From Candidatus Desulfosporosinus nitrosoreducens (GTDB lineage: Bacteria > Bacillota > Desulfitobacteriia > Desulfitobacteriales > Desulfitobacteriaceae), in the NCBI RefSeq assembly GCF_030954495.1, contig NZ_JAVHUW010000065.1:186001-250000 (forward strand): 64,000 nt of DNA, read 5' to 3'. A model generated the notes under the pieces. The model searched no databases. It saw only the letters and a program-made list of their open reading frames with translations, and was not told the origin of the DNA. Position numbers and translations under genes: made by a program. Shown here piece after piece: positions 16,445-24,810 of the stretch (its first letter is position 1; every line of letters starts with the position of its first letter).

Positions 16445-17825
16445 TTACTTTAAGAAGGAACTTCGTCAAGCCTACATGGGAAATAAAATCAGCACGAACC
16501 GCAAACTGGCTTCAGCTTTGTTTCTGGGCCTGGTTTCCTTTGCGCTTTACTTTGTTTTTCAGACTCTGCAAAAGAGCGTGCTCGCCGACGTTGCTCCCCA
16601 AATCATGCAGGCCAGCTATTTTTCTACGGTTTACCTTTATATTCATATCGCCGTCGTATTTAACATCCTCTATTTTATCGTCTATTATGACTATCTTTTT
16701 TTTTCGGAGATACGGAAAAACTCCTGGTATCTTTTAATTCAAATGGGCTACCAGCCGATGATTATGTTTTTGGCTAAGTTTTTCGCGCTTATGTATTCTG
16801 TGCTGCTGATTTATACCGTTGGCTTTGCGGCTACGATTATCCTGACCTTCTTTTTAAAATATACCTTCATTGTTTCCTATCTGCCGACTCTCTATCTTGT
16901 TGGTCTGGCGGACCTCCTCCTCCTGGCGATCCTTTCCATGACCTTTTCCCTTTACGCCAGGACGGTAATTAACGGCCGGTACTGGACCTTTTTTTCCGCC
17001 GCCGCTATTTTCGTGCTCAAAATAACCTTGGGACAATACGCAATTATTTCCAACCGGGTACTCATGCAAAACATCCTGATCCTGTTCGACCTAAAGCTTT
17101 CCTTATATTGGGCGGTAGGGGCGGCCATCATGATCGTCTGCTGCCTGATCTGTTTTTGGCGGAGCAAGAACCTGGCCAAATACTACAACCTTCCGTTCGA
17201 TTCCATCAGCACCCCGGCGGGTGTGGAGCTGATGGAAATTGACTCCAAAACAGGCAAACGGACCTTGATCGGCCGGGCCAAGGAGGGCTGGCGCGGCCGA
17301 ATTGTCGATACGGTGACCACGATACTTCTGATTGCCTTTATCTGCGCCGCCTTAGCGTTCAATGTCTTTATTATCTTGATCAACGCTTCCACGCCGGGTC
17401 AAGAGGTCACCATCCGCGGGGTGATTCCCTTTGTCTTCAGCACCGGTACCATGGAGCCGGAGATTATGAACAATGATCTGGCCTATTTTCAAAAAGTTGA
17501 TGTTCAATACCCTCTGGAGAAGGGGCAAATCATTCTTTTTGAAGAAAATAATGTGCTTTTTGTCGAGCGGATCATTGCCAAAACCGGAAATCAGCTGACG
17601 GTGGATATTGACAATTATCCCCCCATGTCTCAAATCGGCGCCATGAAAAAAACCGTGTCACGACAGGATGTGCACGGCTTGTACCGGGGCAGGAACCGCT
17701 GGCTGGGGGCTTTGATTCTTTTTGCCAACACCATTGTGGGCAGGCTGCTGTTTCTACTGGTTCCCGCCGTGCTGCTGTTTTATCAGGGGAAAATTCATAA
17801 GTATTTTAGAAGAGGCGGCGAATAG
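16428..17825 (+). CDS. ABC-2-like permease fused to an inactive signal-peptidase-like domain
   Basis: This 465-residue membrane protein begins with about six hydrophobic helices (roughly residues 20-240), as in ABC-2 permeases. A cytoplasmic linker follows (about 245-285), then a helix and an extracellular domain that resembles SipW. STGTMEPEI stands where ESGSMEPTL would be, so the serine nucleophile is Thr341, and LFVERIIAKTG stands where IVTHRIIEV would be, so the histidine is Glu380. A last helix and a basic tail end the protein. It is the partner of the degenerate ABC ATPase before it. It probably binds, rather than cuts, SipW-type substrates; this is inference. Confidence 0.7.
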   Translation: MIYKNSYFKKELRQAYMGNKISTNRKLASALFLGLVSFALYFVFQTLQKSVLADVAPQIMQASYFSTVYLYIHIAVVFNILYFIVYYDYLFFSEIRKNSWYLLIQMGYQPMIMFLAKFFALMYSVLLIYTVGFAATIILTFFLKYTFIVSYLPTLYLVGLADLLLLAILSMTFSLYARTVINGRYWTFFSAAAIFVLKITLGQYAIISNRVLMQNILILFDLKLSLYWAVGAAIMIVCCLICFWRSKNLAKYYNLPFDSISTPAGVELMEIDSKTGKRTLIGRAKEGWRGRIVDTVTTILLIAFICAALAFNVFIILINASTPGQEVTIRGVIPFVFSTGTMEPEIMNNDLAYFQKVDVQYPLEKGQIILFEENNVLFVERIIAKTGNQLTVDIDNYPPMSQIGAMKKTVSRQDVHGLYRGRNRWLGALILFANTIVGRLLFLLVPAVLLFYQGKIHKYFRRGGE

Positions 17826-17930
17826 CCGGAGGGTCCCCCGGCAATCTATTGGGCTGAGGCGGCTCATTATTTCCGCAATCTTCAAAACGGGCGGCAAAAG
17901 GAGGGGGTTCCTCAGGGTTAACTAAAATGA

Positions 17931-17985
17931 AAAACAAGATGAAAGATGAGAGGCTTAAATATCTCTCATCTTCCATCTTGTTTTG
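17931..17985. terminator. long terminator hairpin closing the TasA/SipW locus
   Basis: The arms at 17931-17952 and 17963-17984 pair over 22 positions with one mismatch around a ten-base loop. A T-rich stretch follows on the plus strand and A-rich sequence precedes it, so it may serve both converging units. Confidence 0.7.
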
Positions 17986-18058
17986 TCTTTGGGTTTTTCT
18001 GCAAAGTCCGGGTAAAAATGGTTCGCTCAGTAAAAGAACCCGGAAGTTTTGATCCGAT

Positions 18059-18331
18059 TTAGAGATTAACTACCTTCGCGTTGGCTGGAATCATGTGGGT
18101 TCTGCCAAGAATATGGTCTACCACTTTGACAACGGTAGCCGGGGAAGCGGTTAATTCTACAACCCGGAATTCTCGTGACGTTTCGCCGTACATTTCTTTG
18201 AGAATACTTAAGACTTTTTCTTTGCTGTCCTTAAATTTTACCTCGTCCTTGGTACTACTCAGATCGTAAAAGGGAAAATGTTTGATTTCACGGCTCAGCT
18301 GTGACAGCTCCGTACTAAAATGAAAACTCAT
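18059..18331 (-). CDS. 90-residue conserved-looking hypothetical protein
   Basis: The product starts MSFHFSTELSQLSREIKHF and has no membrane segment or recognisable motif. The middle is rich in Lys and Glu, and the C-terminal half (EFRVVELTASPATVVKVVDH) looks like alternating strands and a helix. The start at 18331 is chosen because AAGGAGGGCCCT lies directly before the ATG; a longer frame upstream has no such site. It stands alone, converging on the SipW locus. Function unknown. Confidence 0.65.
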   Translation of the reverse strand: MSFHFSTELSQLSREIKHFPFYDLSSTKDEVKFKDSKEKVLSILKEMYGETSREFRVVELTASPATVVKVVDHILGRTHMIPANAKVVNL

Positions 18332-18501
18332 AGGGCCCTCCTTAGTATAATCATAAAAAATATTGAGCAAAAAAGTTTGCTTTTTTCCTCTCTAATCTTA
18401 GCAAGGGAATGTTAAGGGATAAGGCGCTTGATTGTAAATTATTTGTAAAAAACAACGCAACTTTCTTATGATACGTAGTTGGGTGCATTTTTGTTCTTGC
18501 T

Positions 18502-19794
18502 TTAGGTTAGCGGTTTTAAGGTTTCATCGACTGGCAAAGCTCCATAGTGCCGGATTTGAGAAAGAGAGAGCCCGGTCCTGTCCGTTAAAACCACACCGGC
18601 TTTTCCGGGATAATATCTTAAGAATTCAGAGAGCATTTCCGGGGAGTCCGCTTTAATCATTAGCGGTTTTTTTATCAATAACCCCAGCTGGCCGGCAAAG
18701 CTTTTGACATCAAAGGATGGGGCGGTCGTGCCGAAATCCAGGAAAAGGTAATCGATTGCACCGGAGCGGCACTCCCGCATTAAGCCGGAAAAATTACCGT
18801 TTATTAATTGCTCCAGAGCATCAGGCGCCGGTTTCTTAACAGAGTAGTCTTGCTCCGGGGAAAGAACCAGATGATTAAAAGCAGAAGCAATGGTAGGGAC
18901 GGATTTTAATTCCAGCTCCGGAGTTGCTGTTTGGGCCAGGGACTTTTTAAGTTCCCGGATAAAGTCCGGAGTAGTTCCGCAACATCCGCCGATAAGCCGT
19001 ACGCCATTCCCGACAAATTCCTGGGTATACAAACTGAATTGCTCCGGTGTCTGGTGATAAATCACCTCTCCCTGCGCCAGTTCGGGTGTACCGGCGTTGG
19101 CTTTAACGCAGAGAGGAACGGAGGCTACGGAATACATTCTTTTAATAGGCTCGATTAAACTATCCGGGCCCCCGGAGCAATTGGCCCCCACGATGGATGC
19201 GCCCAGTGCCTGACAGACGATGGCACAGGCTTCGGCTGAGTTGCCAAAGGTAGTCCTGCAGTTGGCGTCAAAGGATAGCGAGGCGATAATAGGAAGATTC
19301 GTCGTTTCTTTGGCGGCTAATATAGCCGCTCTTAGTTCGGCCAGATTAATGAAGGTTTCAAAATGAACGCAATCCGCACCGGCCTCGGCAATGGCCTTTA
19401 AGGGTTCCTGGAAAATGCCGTAGGCTTCGTCAAAACTTAAAGCGCCGGAGGGTTCCAGAATTGCGCCGGTCGGCCCCAGGGAAGCGGCAATGTAGGTGTT
19501 TTCCGGAGCCGTTTCCTGCGCCAGTTTTACGCCGGCATAGTTCAGAGCGTAGGTTTTGTCTCCCAGGCCGTGATGATTCAGGGTAAGCCTGTTGCCCGGG
19601 AAGGTATTCGTTTGAATCATGTCTGAGCCGGCTTGCAGGTAGGCGGCATAGAGGTTTTTTACTTCCTCCGGGTGGGACAGGTTCCATGATTCGGAGGCTT
19701 CATGTCCCTGCAGGCCTCTCCGCTGCAGCATAACTCCTTTAGAGCCGTCGTATAATAAAACCCTTTGCCGGATGGTGTTGAGAAAGTTCTTCAA
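18502..19794 (-). CDS. homocysteine S-methyltransferase family protein
   Basis: This 430-residue protein has a homocysteine-binding methyltransferase barrel at about residues 8-290. The zinc ligands are visible as VGANCSGGP and LIGGCCGTTP, and the start LLYDGSKGVMLQRRGL matches the MetH/BHMT entry segment. The last 130 residues do not match the cobalamin or full pterin domains of MetH; they may form a small alpha/beta domain (GLSLSQIRHYGALPV). It is shorter than MetH and resembles the separate Hcy-methyltransferases of anaerobes that take methyl groups from a corrinoid partner. The start is TTG with GGAGG ten bases before it. The methyl donor is unknown. Confidence 0.8.
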   Translation of the reverse strand: MKNFLNTIRQRVLLYDGSKGVMLQRRGLQGHEASESWNLSHPEEVKNLYAAYLQAGSDMIQTNTFPGNRLTLNHHGLGDKTYALNYAGVKLAQETAPENTYIAASLGPTGAILEPSGALSFDEAYGIFQEPLKAIAEAGADCVHFETFINLAELRAAILAAKETTNLPIIASLSFDANCRTTFGNSAEACAIVCQALGASIVGANCSGGPDSLIEPIKRMYSVASVPLCVKANAGTPELAQGEVIYHQTPEQFSLYTQEFVGNGVRLIGGCCGTTPDFIRELKKSLAQTATPELELKSVPTIASAFNHLVLSPEQDYSVKKPAPDALEQLINGNFSGLMRECRSGAIDYLFLDFGTTAPSFDVKSFAGQLGLLIKKPLMIKADSPEMLSEFLRYYPGKAGVVLTDRTGLSLSQIRHYGALPVDETLKPLT

Positions 19795-19831
19795 GCGTTT
19801 TGAACCTCCTTTTCAAATTTACCTACGTGCG

Positions 19832-19875
19832 GCAAGAAGCCCCCACCTCTTAGGTGGTGGGAGTACGTCACTCAT
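19832..19875. repeat. IS200/IS605-like end hairpin
   Basis: GAAGCCCCCACCTCTTAGG and TGGTGGGAGTACGTCAC form a hairpin that resembles the right-end structure of IS200/IS605 elements in Firmicutes. No TnpA or TnpB gene is present, so this is at most a solo end. Assignment is from memory of such ends. Confidence 0.4.
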
Positions 19876-19925
19876 TGGTTCAATACCCTTCATACTAACC
19901 TAAAGTCAGCTCTTTATGCAAATAG

Positions 19926-19980
19926 AAATTCCCAGCGGCAGCCCCTGATGCCTGCGGATCAGGGCTGCCGCTGGGAATTT
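19926..19980. terminator. strong bidirectional terminator hairpin
   Basis: Arms at 19926-19949 and 19958-19980 pair over 23 positions (AAATTCCCAGCGGCAGCCC in the left arm) around an eight-base loop, with a bulge of one base. Runs of A before and T after allow use on both strands. On the minus strand it ends the CMD-family gene. Confidence 0.8.
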
Positions 19981-20002
19981 TTCAGGCCGGTCTGCTTAAT
20001 GT

Positions 20003-20311
20003 TCAGGGCTGTTCCTTAGGGGCGAAGGCAGAGGACGAGGCCGCTAAAATGGAGTTGCCAAAGGCAAAATAGGCGATCCGTAAGGCCTCGGCAATTTCGG
20101 CGTCGCTGGTTCCCTGAGCTCTCAGCTGGCCGGCAATGGATGCCACGCCCTGACAGGCTCCCTGAGCCGCATCCAAAGCTAAAGCAATTAAAAGCTTAGT
20201 CTTCCGGTCCAGAGCGCCCGGAGTCATAGCGGCGGAAAAGACACCTTCGATGGCTTGCGCAAAGTCCGGATCATTGTTTTCCAGAGATTTTAAAAAGATT
20301 GGCAGTGACAT
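20003..20311 (-). CDS. carboxymuconolactone decarboxylase (AhpD-like) family protein
   Basis: This 102-residue protein fits the CMD family (PF02627). The core reads DRKTKLLIALALDAAQGACQGVASIAGQLRAQG followed in the standard way by TSDAEIAEALRIAYFAFG. The Cys-x-x-Cys-x3-His redox motif of true AhpD is not complete: a single Cys remains in QGACQG. It may therefore act other than as a peroxidase reductant. AAGGAGG precedes the ATG. It lies downstream of the DUF362 gene on the same strand but about 190 bp apart. Confidence 0.82.
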   Translation of the reverse strand: MSLPIFLKSLENNDPDFAQAIEGVFSAAMTPGALDRKTKLLIALALDAAQGACQGVASIAGQLRAQGTSDAEIAEALRIAYFAFGNSILAASSSAFAPKEQP

Positions 20312-20504
20312 GGGGCAATACCTCCTTAGTTTTTTAAGATTTCCATGGTAATATTATAGACTGCTCAGGAGAAATATCCTAATAGACTCTCCTGTGTTCA
20401 CCCGCGATTACGAGCAAGCCCTTAAGGAGGAATATCTGCATGGAAAACCTTAAAGACATTTTATTCAAGCAATTATGAGCAGATTTTTTTAAATATAATA
20501 ACCG

Positions 20505-21566
20505 TTAGTTTTTGCTCCCTGAACCTTTTAATTCAATCGCCTTTTGCGGGCAGAGCTCTTGACAGCAATAACAAGTAATACACTTTTCTGTGGCTACGGT
20601 AGGGTATTCATCCATGGTTAAGGCTTCATTGGGGCAATGTTCGACACAGGTCCCGCAAAGCGTACATAAGTCATGATTTACCTTTGGCCTCAGTGCCGTC
20701 ACTGAATCCATGATTGAACCGCCGCCGTGGGGTTCCGCTTGCGGAAGCTTGAAGCCGGGAATAACTTCAAGTTGCCCGTGAATAGTGATGTCGGAGAGTT
20801 CGTTAGTTCCGTACCCTTTCGCCGCCGCCAGCTTAATCGTGCGGGGCTGTTCGGCAAAACCCATCATATGGGCGACAACAGTATCTATGGCTACAGGGTC
20901 ATCACCGGCCAGAATCTTCCCGAGATTGACCAGGTCTTTAGAGGCAGGCCCGTTGCCTTCCATCGCTAAAATACCGTCAACAATAACTAAATCAGGAACT
21001 TTAAGGGCAAAAACTTCGACTAAAGCCTCGGCAAAGTTGAAAGGGTTGCCCGCTTTTTTATGGGTTTGGGCCTTCAAGCCGCCCGCTAAAAGCCCGAAAT
21101 TGTTTTTGATGGCGCAGGACAGACCCGTAAGGCCGTGGGTCTTAAACTTTGGCAGACTGATGTAGACGTCGGCCTCCATAATGGCCCGGGATACCAAAGC
21201 GGACTCTATGAAGGGAGAATTAATCTCCATCTGAATCGTTTCAGCCCCTAGGTTGCGGTAATAGGTACCGGCTGCTTCCATTAAGCCTGTGACCTTGAAG
21301 GCTTGTTCGTTCATCCCGTAAGAAAATACCCCGGGATTATCTCCCACAATCAGGGATGCGGGGCGGCGTTTGACGACTTCCCGGATCACCGCCTTTAAAA
21401 CCGAGGGGTGGGTGGTTATCCCTTCTTCAGGAGTTGCACTGCGCAGGACATTGGGCTTGATCACGACCTTTTTCCCTGCCAGATCCAAAGGGAATTGCCG
21501 GAATACTTTTTCCACAGCCTGATGACAGTCTTCATAGCTGGCATTGATAATTTCCACTGTGCTCAA
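20505..21566 (-). CDS. DUF362 domain protein with C-terminal 2x[4Fe-4S] ferredoxin
   Basis: This 353-residue protein has a DUF362 domain (PF04015) in about residues 1-285, with KKVVIKPNVL, GITTHPSVLKAVI and PKFKTHGLTGLSCAIKNNFG as family landmarks. A dicluster ferredoxin follows: CTLCGTCVEHCP and CITCYCCQELCP. Proteins of this layout are common in anaerobes and presumably handle electrons, but the reaction is not known. The start is the TTG at 21566, since AAAGGAGGG lies six bases before it. An ATG 24 bases upstream would place that ribosome site inside the coding region. Confidence 0.85.
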   Translation of the reverse strand: MSTVEIINASYEDCHQAVEKVFRQFPLDLAGKKVVIKPNVLRSATPEEGITTHPSVLKAVIREVVKRRPASLIVGDNPGVFSYGMNEQAFKVTGLMEAAGTYYRNLGAETIQMEINSPFIESALVSRAIMEADVYISLPKFKTHGLTGLSCAIKNNFGLLAGGLKAQTHKKAGNPFNFAEALVEVFALKVPDLVIVDGILAMEGNGPASKDLVNLGKILAGDDPVAIDTVVAHMMGFAEQPRTIKLAAAKGYGTNELSDITIHGQLEVIPGFKLPQAEPHGGGSIMDSVTALRPKVNHDLCTLCGTCVEHCPNEALTMDEYPTVATEKCITCYCCQELCPQKAIELKGSGSKN

Positions 21567-21893
21567 GATAAACCCTCCTTTGATCAACATACTTAACGAA
21601 GCTTTTCGTTGGCTGTAAAAGAGCCGCAGAGAGGTAACGCTCAGTGCTCACCCCTCTGGGATTATTATACCAGCATTTTCCTCTGTCTGACAGAGGACCG
21701 GCAACTGGCCTTTCTTCTCCGTTTCGGGGCAGAGTTTATGTCCGGGAACAGAATGACTTGTTTGCAGTCAAGGAATCCCTTGGTTATCTGAAGCAACAAA
21801 AAAATTTTGACCGTGGCAGGGATTATAGGCAACATGGAGAATAGCAATTAAAACTTATTTGCTGTGAAGCGGATGGAGAGAGGGTTAAAGGAT

Positions 21894-22283
21894 ATGAAGG
21901 CCTGTATTTTTTGTTCATTGCCTAAGTCGGATGTCCTTGTCGAGAATGAGATCGCTGTAGCTTTTTTTGATAAATTTCCGGTTAACGAAGGGCACGTTCT
22001 CCTTGTCCCGAAAAGGCACGTCTCAAGCCTTTTTGATCTCACTGAAGAAGAAGTGATGGGTGTCTGGAATTTGGTTCAGGAAGTTAAAGAAATGTTAGAC
22101 CGCCGCTTTCAGCCCGTCGCTTACAATATCGGGGCCAATGTAGGGGCTGCGGCGGGACAAACGGTTTTTCACGCTCACGTTCATGTTATTCCCCGCTATC
22201 AGGGGGATGTCCCTGACCCACGCGGCGGGGTCCGCAACGTTAAGAAGAGTATGGTGCCCTCTCCCGGGGAAGGCGAAAAATAG
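21894..22283 (+). CDS. HIT-family nucleotide hydrolase
   Basis: This 129-residue protein belongs to the histidine triad family. The triad reads HAHVHVIPRY near residues 90-99, and the N-terminal zinc-type CIFCSLPKSD and the PVNEGHVLLVPKRHV segment are typical of the Fhit-like bacterial branch. It hydrolyses or transfers nucleoside monophosphates linked to other groups. ATG 21894 follows AAAGGAT; a GTG at 21864 with no good site is the alternative. About 250 bp upstream (21600-21860) hold no convincing gene. Confidence 0.88.
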   Translation: MKACIFCSLPKSDVLVENEIAVAFFDKFPVNEGHVLLVPKRHVSSLFDLTEEEVMGVWNLVQEVKEMLDRRFQPVAYNIGANVGAAAGQTVFHAHVHVIPRYQGDVPDPRGGVRNVKKSMVPSPGEGEK

Positions 22284-22289
22284 ACTGTA

Positions 22290-22633
22290 GGGGTGAACCA
22301 GACGGTAGCGGTTTACGGGAGCAACTATGGCGGAATTCAAGAAAAGGGCGCGGCCAGAGAGACGATGATCGCAGCCATGAGAGAGGTTATGGCTCTGTCC
22401 GAAAAGGAAGGCATCAGTTTAGCGGAGGAGGATCTAGCCTACTGGCCGGCTGTTTTAGATACCCTGAGTCCCGAAGGCAAACCCTCTATGCGTCAGGATA
22501 TGGAGGTCCGGCGCCGCAGTGAGGTGGATTTGTTTGCGGGTACGGTCTTGGAGCTGGGAAAAAACACGCTGTTTCAACGCCTGTCAATGCAGAGCTTTAC
22601 CGGCGGATTAAAGAGACGGAAGCTCAGTACTAA
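22290..22633 (+). pseudogene. ketopantoate reductase C-terminal relic, frameshifted
   Basis: The frame from 22293 carries the C-terminal helical domain of ketopantoate reductase (PanE/ApbA): AAMREVMALSEKEGI, then GKPSMRQDMEVRRRSEVD and LFAGTVLELGK. In the run of A near 22560 the frame slips, and the family end continues in another frame as STPVNAELYRRIKETEAQY and a stop at 22633. The whole NADPH-binding half is missing. It is a pseudogene, not a 125-residue protein. Confidence 0.7.
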
Positions 22634-22654
22634 TGCAAAAAATGGATCATGGCA

Positions 22655-22663
22655 TGGTATAAT
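22655..22663 (+). promoter_or_regulatory. extended -10 promoter for menA
   Basis: TGGTATAAT is a perfect extended -10 element about 65 bp before the GTG start of menA. No clear -35 box is visible, as is usual for this class. Confidence 0.45.
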
Positions 22664-22729
22664 GGAATAAGGAGATTGCCCGCTAAATTGAGCTGCTCCT
22701 TAATTGTCAATGGTCAGGGGAGAAACAAC

Positions 22730-23659
22730 GTGCAAATACAATATAATTCACAATCCCTTTCGTATGAGAAACGGGCCTGGAAGGTTTGGTGGGAATTAAT
22801 ACGGCCGCATACATTAACGGCCGCTTTTGTCCCTGTTCTTCTGGGAACGGTTTTAGCTCTTTTGCAAGGAAAAATGAACTTTGGGCTGTTTGCCGCCATG
22901 ATGGCTGCCAGTATTCTCATTCAAGCCGCTACCAATCTTTTTAACGAATACTATGATTTTAAACGGGGCCTGGATACGGAAAAATCGATTGGAATTGGCG
23001 GCGGGATTGTCCGCCATGGCATGACCCCGGGATTAATAATAAAACTTGCCCTTTCTCTGTACGGAATCTCGCTGTTCTTAGGAGTCTATATCTGTGCTTC
23101 GTCCTCCTGGTGGCTTGCTTTAGTGGGGTTACTTTGTATGGCCATTGGCTATCTTTATACGGGCGGTCCGCTGCCGATTTCCTCAACGCCCTTCGGAGAG
23201 CTTTTTTCCGGGTTTTTTATGGGTTTCTTAATCATCTTGATTGCTTTCTTTATTCAAGCCGGCTATGTTTCGGAGACAGCAATTCTTGTCGCCATACCGA
23301 GCGGTATTTTGGTCGGTTTGATTAATCTGGGCAATAATCTTCGTGATCATGACGGAGATAAAGCCAATGGCCGCAAGACTCTGCCCATTGTACTCGGTCC
23401 ACGGAAAGCTGTTTGTTTGCTGGGAATGATGTTTGCCTTCAGCTACCTGTGGCTGCTGGGGCTTGTCGCAGCCGGAACCGTAACCCCCTGGATTCTTCTG
23501 GCCTTCCTCAGTCTGCCCAAGGCCATTCAGGCGACAAAAGGATTTAAGGGCAAAGCTGAACCGATTGCCATGATGCCTGCCATGAAATCAACGGCGCAAA
23601 CAAATACGTTTTTTGGGTTACTCGCAGCCCTTGGCTTGTTAATAAGTTATTTTAGTTAG
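22730..23659 (+). CDS. menA: 1,4-dihydroxy-2-naphthoate polyprenyltransferase (MenA-type, UbiA family)
   Basis: This 309-residue integral membrane enzyme joins a polyprenyl chain to dihydroxynaphthoate in menaquinone synthesis. The first aspartate-rich motif is NLFNEYYDFKRGLD near residue 70-83 and the second is DHDGDKANGRKTLPI near residue 207-221, with eight or nine hydrophobic helices. The family (UbiA) is clear; MenA rather than another prenyltransferase is favoured by the RPHTLTAAFVPVLLG start. GTG 22730 follows GGGGAG at eight bases; a longer frame from 22649 overlaps the promoter. Confidence 0.85.
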   Translation: MQIQYNSQSLSYEKRAWKVWWELIRPHTLTAAFVPVLLGTVLALLQGKMNFGLFAAMMAASILIQAATNLFNEYYDFKRGLDTEKSIGIGGGIVRHGMTPGLIIKLALSLYGISLFLGVYICASSSWWLALVGLLCMAIGYLYTGGPLPISSTPFGELFSGFFMGFLIILIAFFIQAGYVSETAILVAIPSGILVGLINLGNNLRDHDGDKANGRKTLPIVLGPRKAVCLLGMMFAFSYLWLLGLVAAGTVTPWILLAFLSLPKAIQATKGFKGKAEPIAMMPAMKSTAQTNTFFGLLAALGLLISYFS

Positions 23660-23806
23660 AACGTGTAAGGGGCCGTTGACTTTTGGGACTCAAGCGCGAA
23701 CTTTCAGTGCTGAAGAATGATCTGAAAATAACGAAAAGGACAATCGGGGAAATACAAAGTAAAAGCTGTGTACAATCTAGCGCGTATAGGCTAGGGGGGT
23801 CTGAGT

Positions 23807-23953
23807 ATGAATGATAGTTTTAAGATTGTTATTGTTATATTAGTAAGCACCATGATTATGAAAATTCTTATGAATACAATAGATTTTGTTGGTTTGGATT
23901 TTGTAGGCTTCTTTGAAAGCCTTTGGCAGAGAATGAAGAAAAACGGATACTGA
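23807..23953 (+). CDS. 48-residue putative membrane peptide
   Basis: A short frame starts MNDSFKIVIVILVSTMIM and ends QRMKKNGY with a TGA. The first half is hydrophobic and could span the membrane once; the tail is basic. AGGGGGG lies eight bases before the ATG, which is the main support. It precedes another membrane protein gene by about 90 bp. I do not recognise it. Confidence 0.5.
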   Translation: MNDSFKIVIVILVSTMIMKILMNTIDFVGLDFVGFFESLWQRMKKNGY

Positions 23954-24041
23954 CACAAGAATCTTTGTGTTCTGGAGGAAGGAATTCACCTGTTATTAGG
24001 GAATGATTTGGATTAAAGAGTGCTCGGGGAGGGTATGGGGA

Positions 24042-24542
24042 ATGCTTTTCTTGGATGGTGTAATCCTATTTATTTCCGGGTATTTATCGAAAAACCGTCT
24101 GAGTATTTTGAGCTATGTTTTGATGCTCACAATACTTCCTTTGGCAAGCATGATGATCATGGTTGCCGAGATAAATTACAGTCTGCTTGATTTTTGGGGT
24201 TATATAGCCGTCATGGCGTTGACGGGGGTTGCATTTTTAAGTGTTTGGGCTTTTCCGGCCAAGAATGGCGAGTGTAAAAGCGTTGAATTGTCGATGTACA
24301 TCGTGATCACCATGGTACTATTACTTTCTTTGGCTCTTTTTGCAATGGCAGAGGTGCTGCCGGAGGATAAAATCAGGTCTCTCTTTGGAACCTTAATCTC
24401 CAAAGGCAACACCTATGATATATGGAGCCGGCCGCCATACCAATTGGCTCACTTTGTTGTTATGGCGGGGTGTTTTCCTTATATCGCGGCCTTTATGATT
24501 AGTAAGACAATATTGAAGTTCAGGAGCTACCGGAGCAAATAA
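24042..24542 (+). CDS. four-to-five-helix membrane protein, unknown function
   Basis: The 166-residue product (MLFLDGVILFISGYLSK...) has hydrophobic segments at about residues 2-16, 22-42, 50-70, 82-102 and 135-155. A polar loop EDKIRSLFGTLISKGN lies before the last one. No family is recognised. The start at 24042 is chosen because GGGGAGGG lies about eight bases before it; the frame remains open to an ATG at 24003 that lacks a good site. The gene ends before a terminator hairpin. Confidence 0.6.
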   Translation: MLFLDGVILFISGYLSKNRLSILSYVLMLTILPLASMMIMVAEINYSLLDFWGYIAVMALTGVAFLSVWAFPAKNGECKSVELSMYIVITMVLLLSLALFAMAEVLPEDKIRSLFGTLISKGNTYDIWSRPPYQLAHFVVMAGCFPYIAAFMISKTILKFRSYRSK

Positions 24543-24616
24543 GTCGGCATCAGGATGGCCCCGGGTTTGCAAAGAGGTACCTTAACAAAATAATAATATT
24601 TTACAGCCGGTATTGG

Positions 24617-24645
24617 ACTATCTCAGCTAATGAGGTAGTTTTTTT
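24617..24645 (+). terminator. rho-independent terminator
   Basis: ACTATCTCA pairs with TGAGGTAGT (one wobble) around GCTAA, followed by seven T. Confidence 0.75.
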
Positions 24646-24674
24646 GTGGGCGAAAATTTAAGGCTTGCCTCATA

Positions 24675-24703
24675 TTGACCCCCATATCCTAGGGGGGTAT
24701 AAT
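24675..24703 (+). promoter_or_regulatory. sigma-A promoter overlapped by a CsoR/CstR-like operator
   Basis: TTGACC and TATAAT are exactly 17 bases apart. The spacer contains ACCCCC-N8-GGGGGT (24678-24698), the C-tract/G-tract inverted repeat typical of CsoR-family operators, including the persulfide sensor CstR. This placement implies repression released by a metal or by sulfane sulfur; with the sulfur-handling gene downstream, the latter is more likely (inferred). No csoR-like gene is in the window. Confidence 0.6.
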
Positions 24704-24810
24704 TATAATGACCCAGGATATCAAGGATGGTAAGCAAAACTTAAGTTGAAATTAAGTTGTATTTAAACATCAAACTTTAATTTACTGAGATTTAACGGAG
24801 GAATATTTCT

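Noticed and set aside
20440..20478. 12-codon frame with an excellent ribosome site (AAGGAGG)
   Set aside because: Far too short for a normal protein and with no downstream gene to act as a leader for; probably the surviving start of a lost gene.
21609..21860. 60- to 66-codon frames on both strands before the HIT gene
   Set aside because: They overlap each other in several frames, lack ribosome sites and show no motif.
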